From Polaromonas sp. CF318 (GTDB lineage Bacteria; Pseudomonadota; Gammaproteobacteria; Burkholderiales; Burkholderiaceae_C): a stretch of 48,036 nt of DNA. The notes below the pieces were generated by a model. The model was not told the origin of the DNA, made no database searches, and worked only from the letters and a program-made list of their open reading frames with translations. Position numbers and translations under genes: made by a program. The stretch spans positions 1-48,036 of the forward strand of contig NZ_AKIV01000049.1 in assembly GCF_000282655.1 (NCBI RefSeq), written 5' to 3'. Below, one piece after another: positions 47,700 to 48,036 of this stretch. Position 1 is the first letter of the stretch; every line of letters starts with the position of its first letter.

Positions 47700-48036
47700 T
47701 CAAGCCGGCATGCGAAGGGCTGCATGGCCGACAGCCGAGGCTCGCAAAGCCCGCCGCGCCTGTGTGGCGGCCAGGCATTTTTCAACGATGCCCGGCTCCG
47801 AGGTAAAGGGTGTACCACCTGGAAAGGGCGGCTTGGGGTCGTATTCGATCTGGAGCTGGATTTGCTTGGCGGCTTCGTCTCCCATCAGCATTGCGACGAC
47901 CTTCAAGGCCATGTCGATGCCGGATGTCACGCCGCCCGCGGTGAAGATATTTCCGTCCACGCACATGCGCTCCCTGGTGACGATGGCGCCGAACGCCGAC
48001 AGAAAATCGATGGCCTGCCAGTGGCAGGGGGTTCGC
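47700..48036 (-). CDS. DJ-1/PfpI family protein, isonitrile hydratase-like (5' end missing)
   Basis: The open frame runs off the right edge, so only the C-terminal 111 residues are seen. It reads TPCHWQAIDFLSAFGAIVTR, then RMCVDGNIFTAGGVTSGIDM and QIQLQIEYDPKPPFPGGTPF, the pattern of the cyclohexyl-isocyanide hydratase (InhA) branch of the DJ-1/PfpI family. In that branch the nucleophile Cys lies further N-terminal, outside the window. It probably forms a transcript with the Bug-family gene. Confidence 0.82.
   Translation of the reverse strand, partial: RTPCHWQAIDFLSAFGAIVTRERMCVDGNIFTAGGVTSGIDMALKVVAMLMGDEAAKQIQLQIEYDPKPPFPGGTPFTSEPGIVEKCLAATQARRALRASAVGHAALRMPA

Overview
The window is chromosomal DNA of a betaproteobacterium of the order Burkholderiales, most likely a member of the Comamonadaceae (Polaromonas/Rhodoferax/Variovorax type). 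This rests on the high GC content, on gene strings typical of the group (recO-pdxJ-acpS-nagZ; leuC-entericidin-leuD-leuB-asd-fimV-truA-trpF-trpB-trpA-accD; gntR-sdhCDAB-sdhE-gltA divergent from mdh; Bug-family solute receptor), and on the protein sequences themselves. No rRNA, tRNA, CRISPR array, insertion sequence or prophage gene was seen. Coding density is high, and nearly every gene is intact; only the gene at the right edge is cut.

Layout. 1-3200 (+): DNA repair and cofactor genes recO, pdxJ, acpS, nagZ. 3200-19800 (-), read from right to left: a LysR regulator, leuC, a 45-residue entericidin-like lipoprotein, leuD, leuB, asd, fimV, truA, trpF, trpB, trpA, accD, a LON-domain protein, lysS and a YgjP/DUF45 metallopeptidase. 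This block makes leucine, the last steps of tryptophan, the branch to lysine/threonine/methionine and malonyl-CoA. 19900-26000 (-): a GntR/HutC regulator, sdhC-sdhD-sdhA-sdhB-sdhE and gltA, closed by a strong intrinsic terminator. 26000-33100 (+): mdh, trans-aconitate methyltransferase, a CitE-like CoA-ester lyase, an unrecognised exported protein, acnB and a BON-domain exported protein. 33100-38100: two small genes on (-), then a Fur-box-preceded ferric iron importer fbpABC on (+). 38200-42450: DUF1428 protein, a molybdopterin oxidoreductase, and an XRE regulator divergent from a four-helix membrane protein. 42500-48036: acnA, a flavin monooxygenase, a Bug-family periplasmic receptor and the tail of an isonitrile hydratase-like DJ-1/PfpI protein.

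The unifying theme is a citric acid cycle supercluster (gltA, sdh, mdh, acnB, acnA, plus trans-aconitate removal) beside leuCD, which are aconitase relatives, with an iron importer lying between the two aconitases. The GntR regulator probably controls the cluster through a perfect palindrome (26119-26130) that sits between the -10 and -35 of its own promoter and just upstream of the mdh promoter. The non-coding signals of most interest are a three-tier hairpin between trpA and accD, several other hairpins between genes of the leu-trp-acc block, a pair of inverted dispersed repeats at 1-67 and 3753-3815, and two palindromic operators (38140-38158 and 41904-41920). I found no convincing new defence or mobile system; the window is mostly housekeeping with a few small unexplained pieces.
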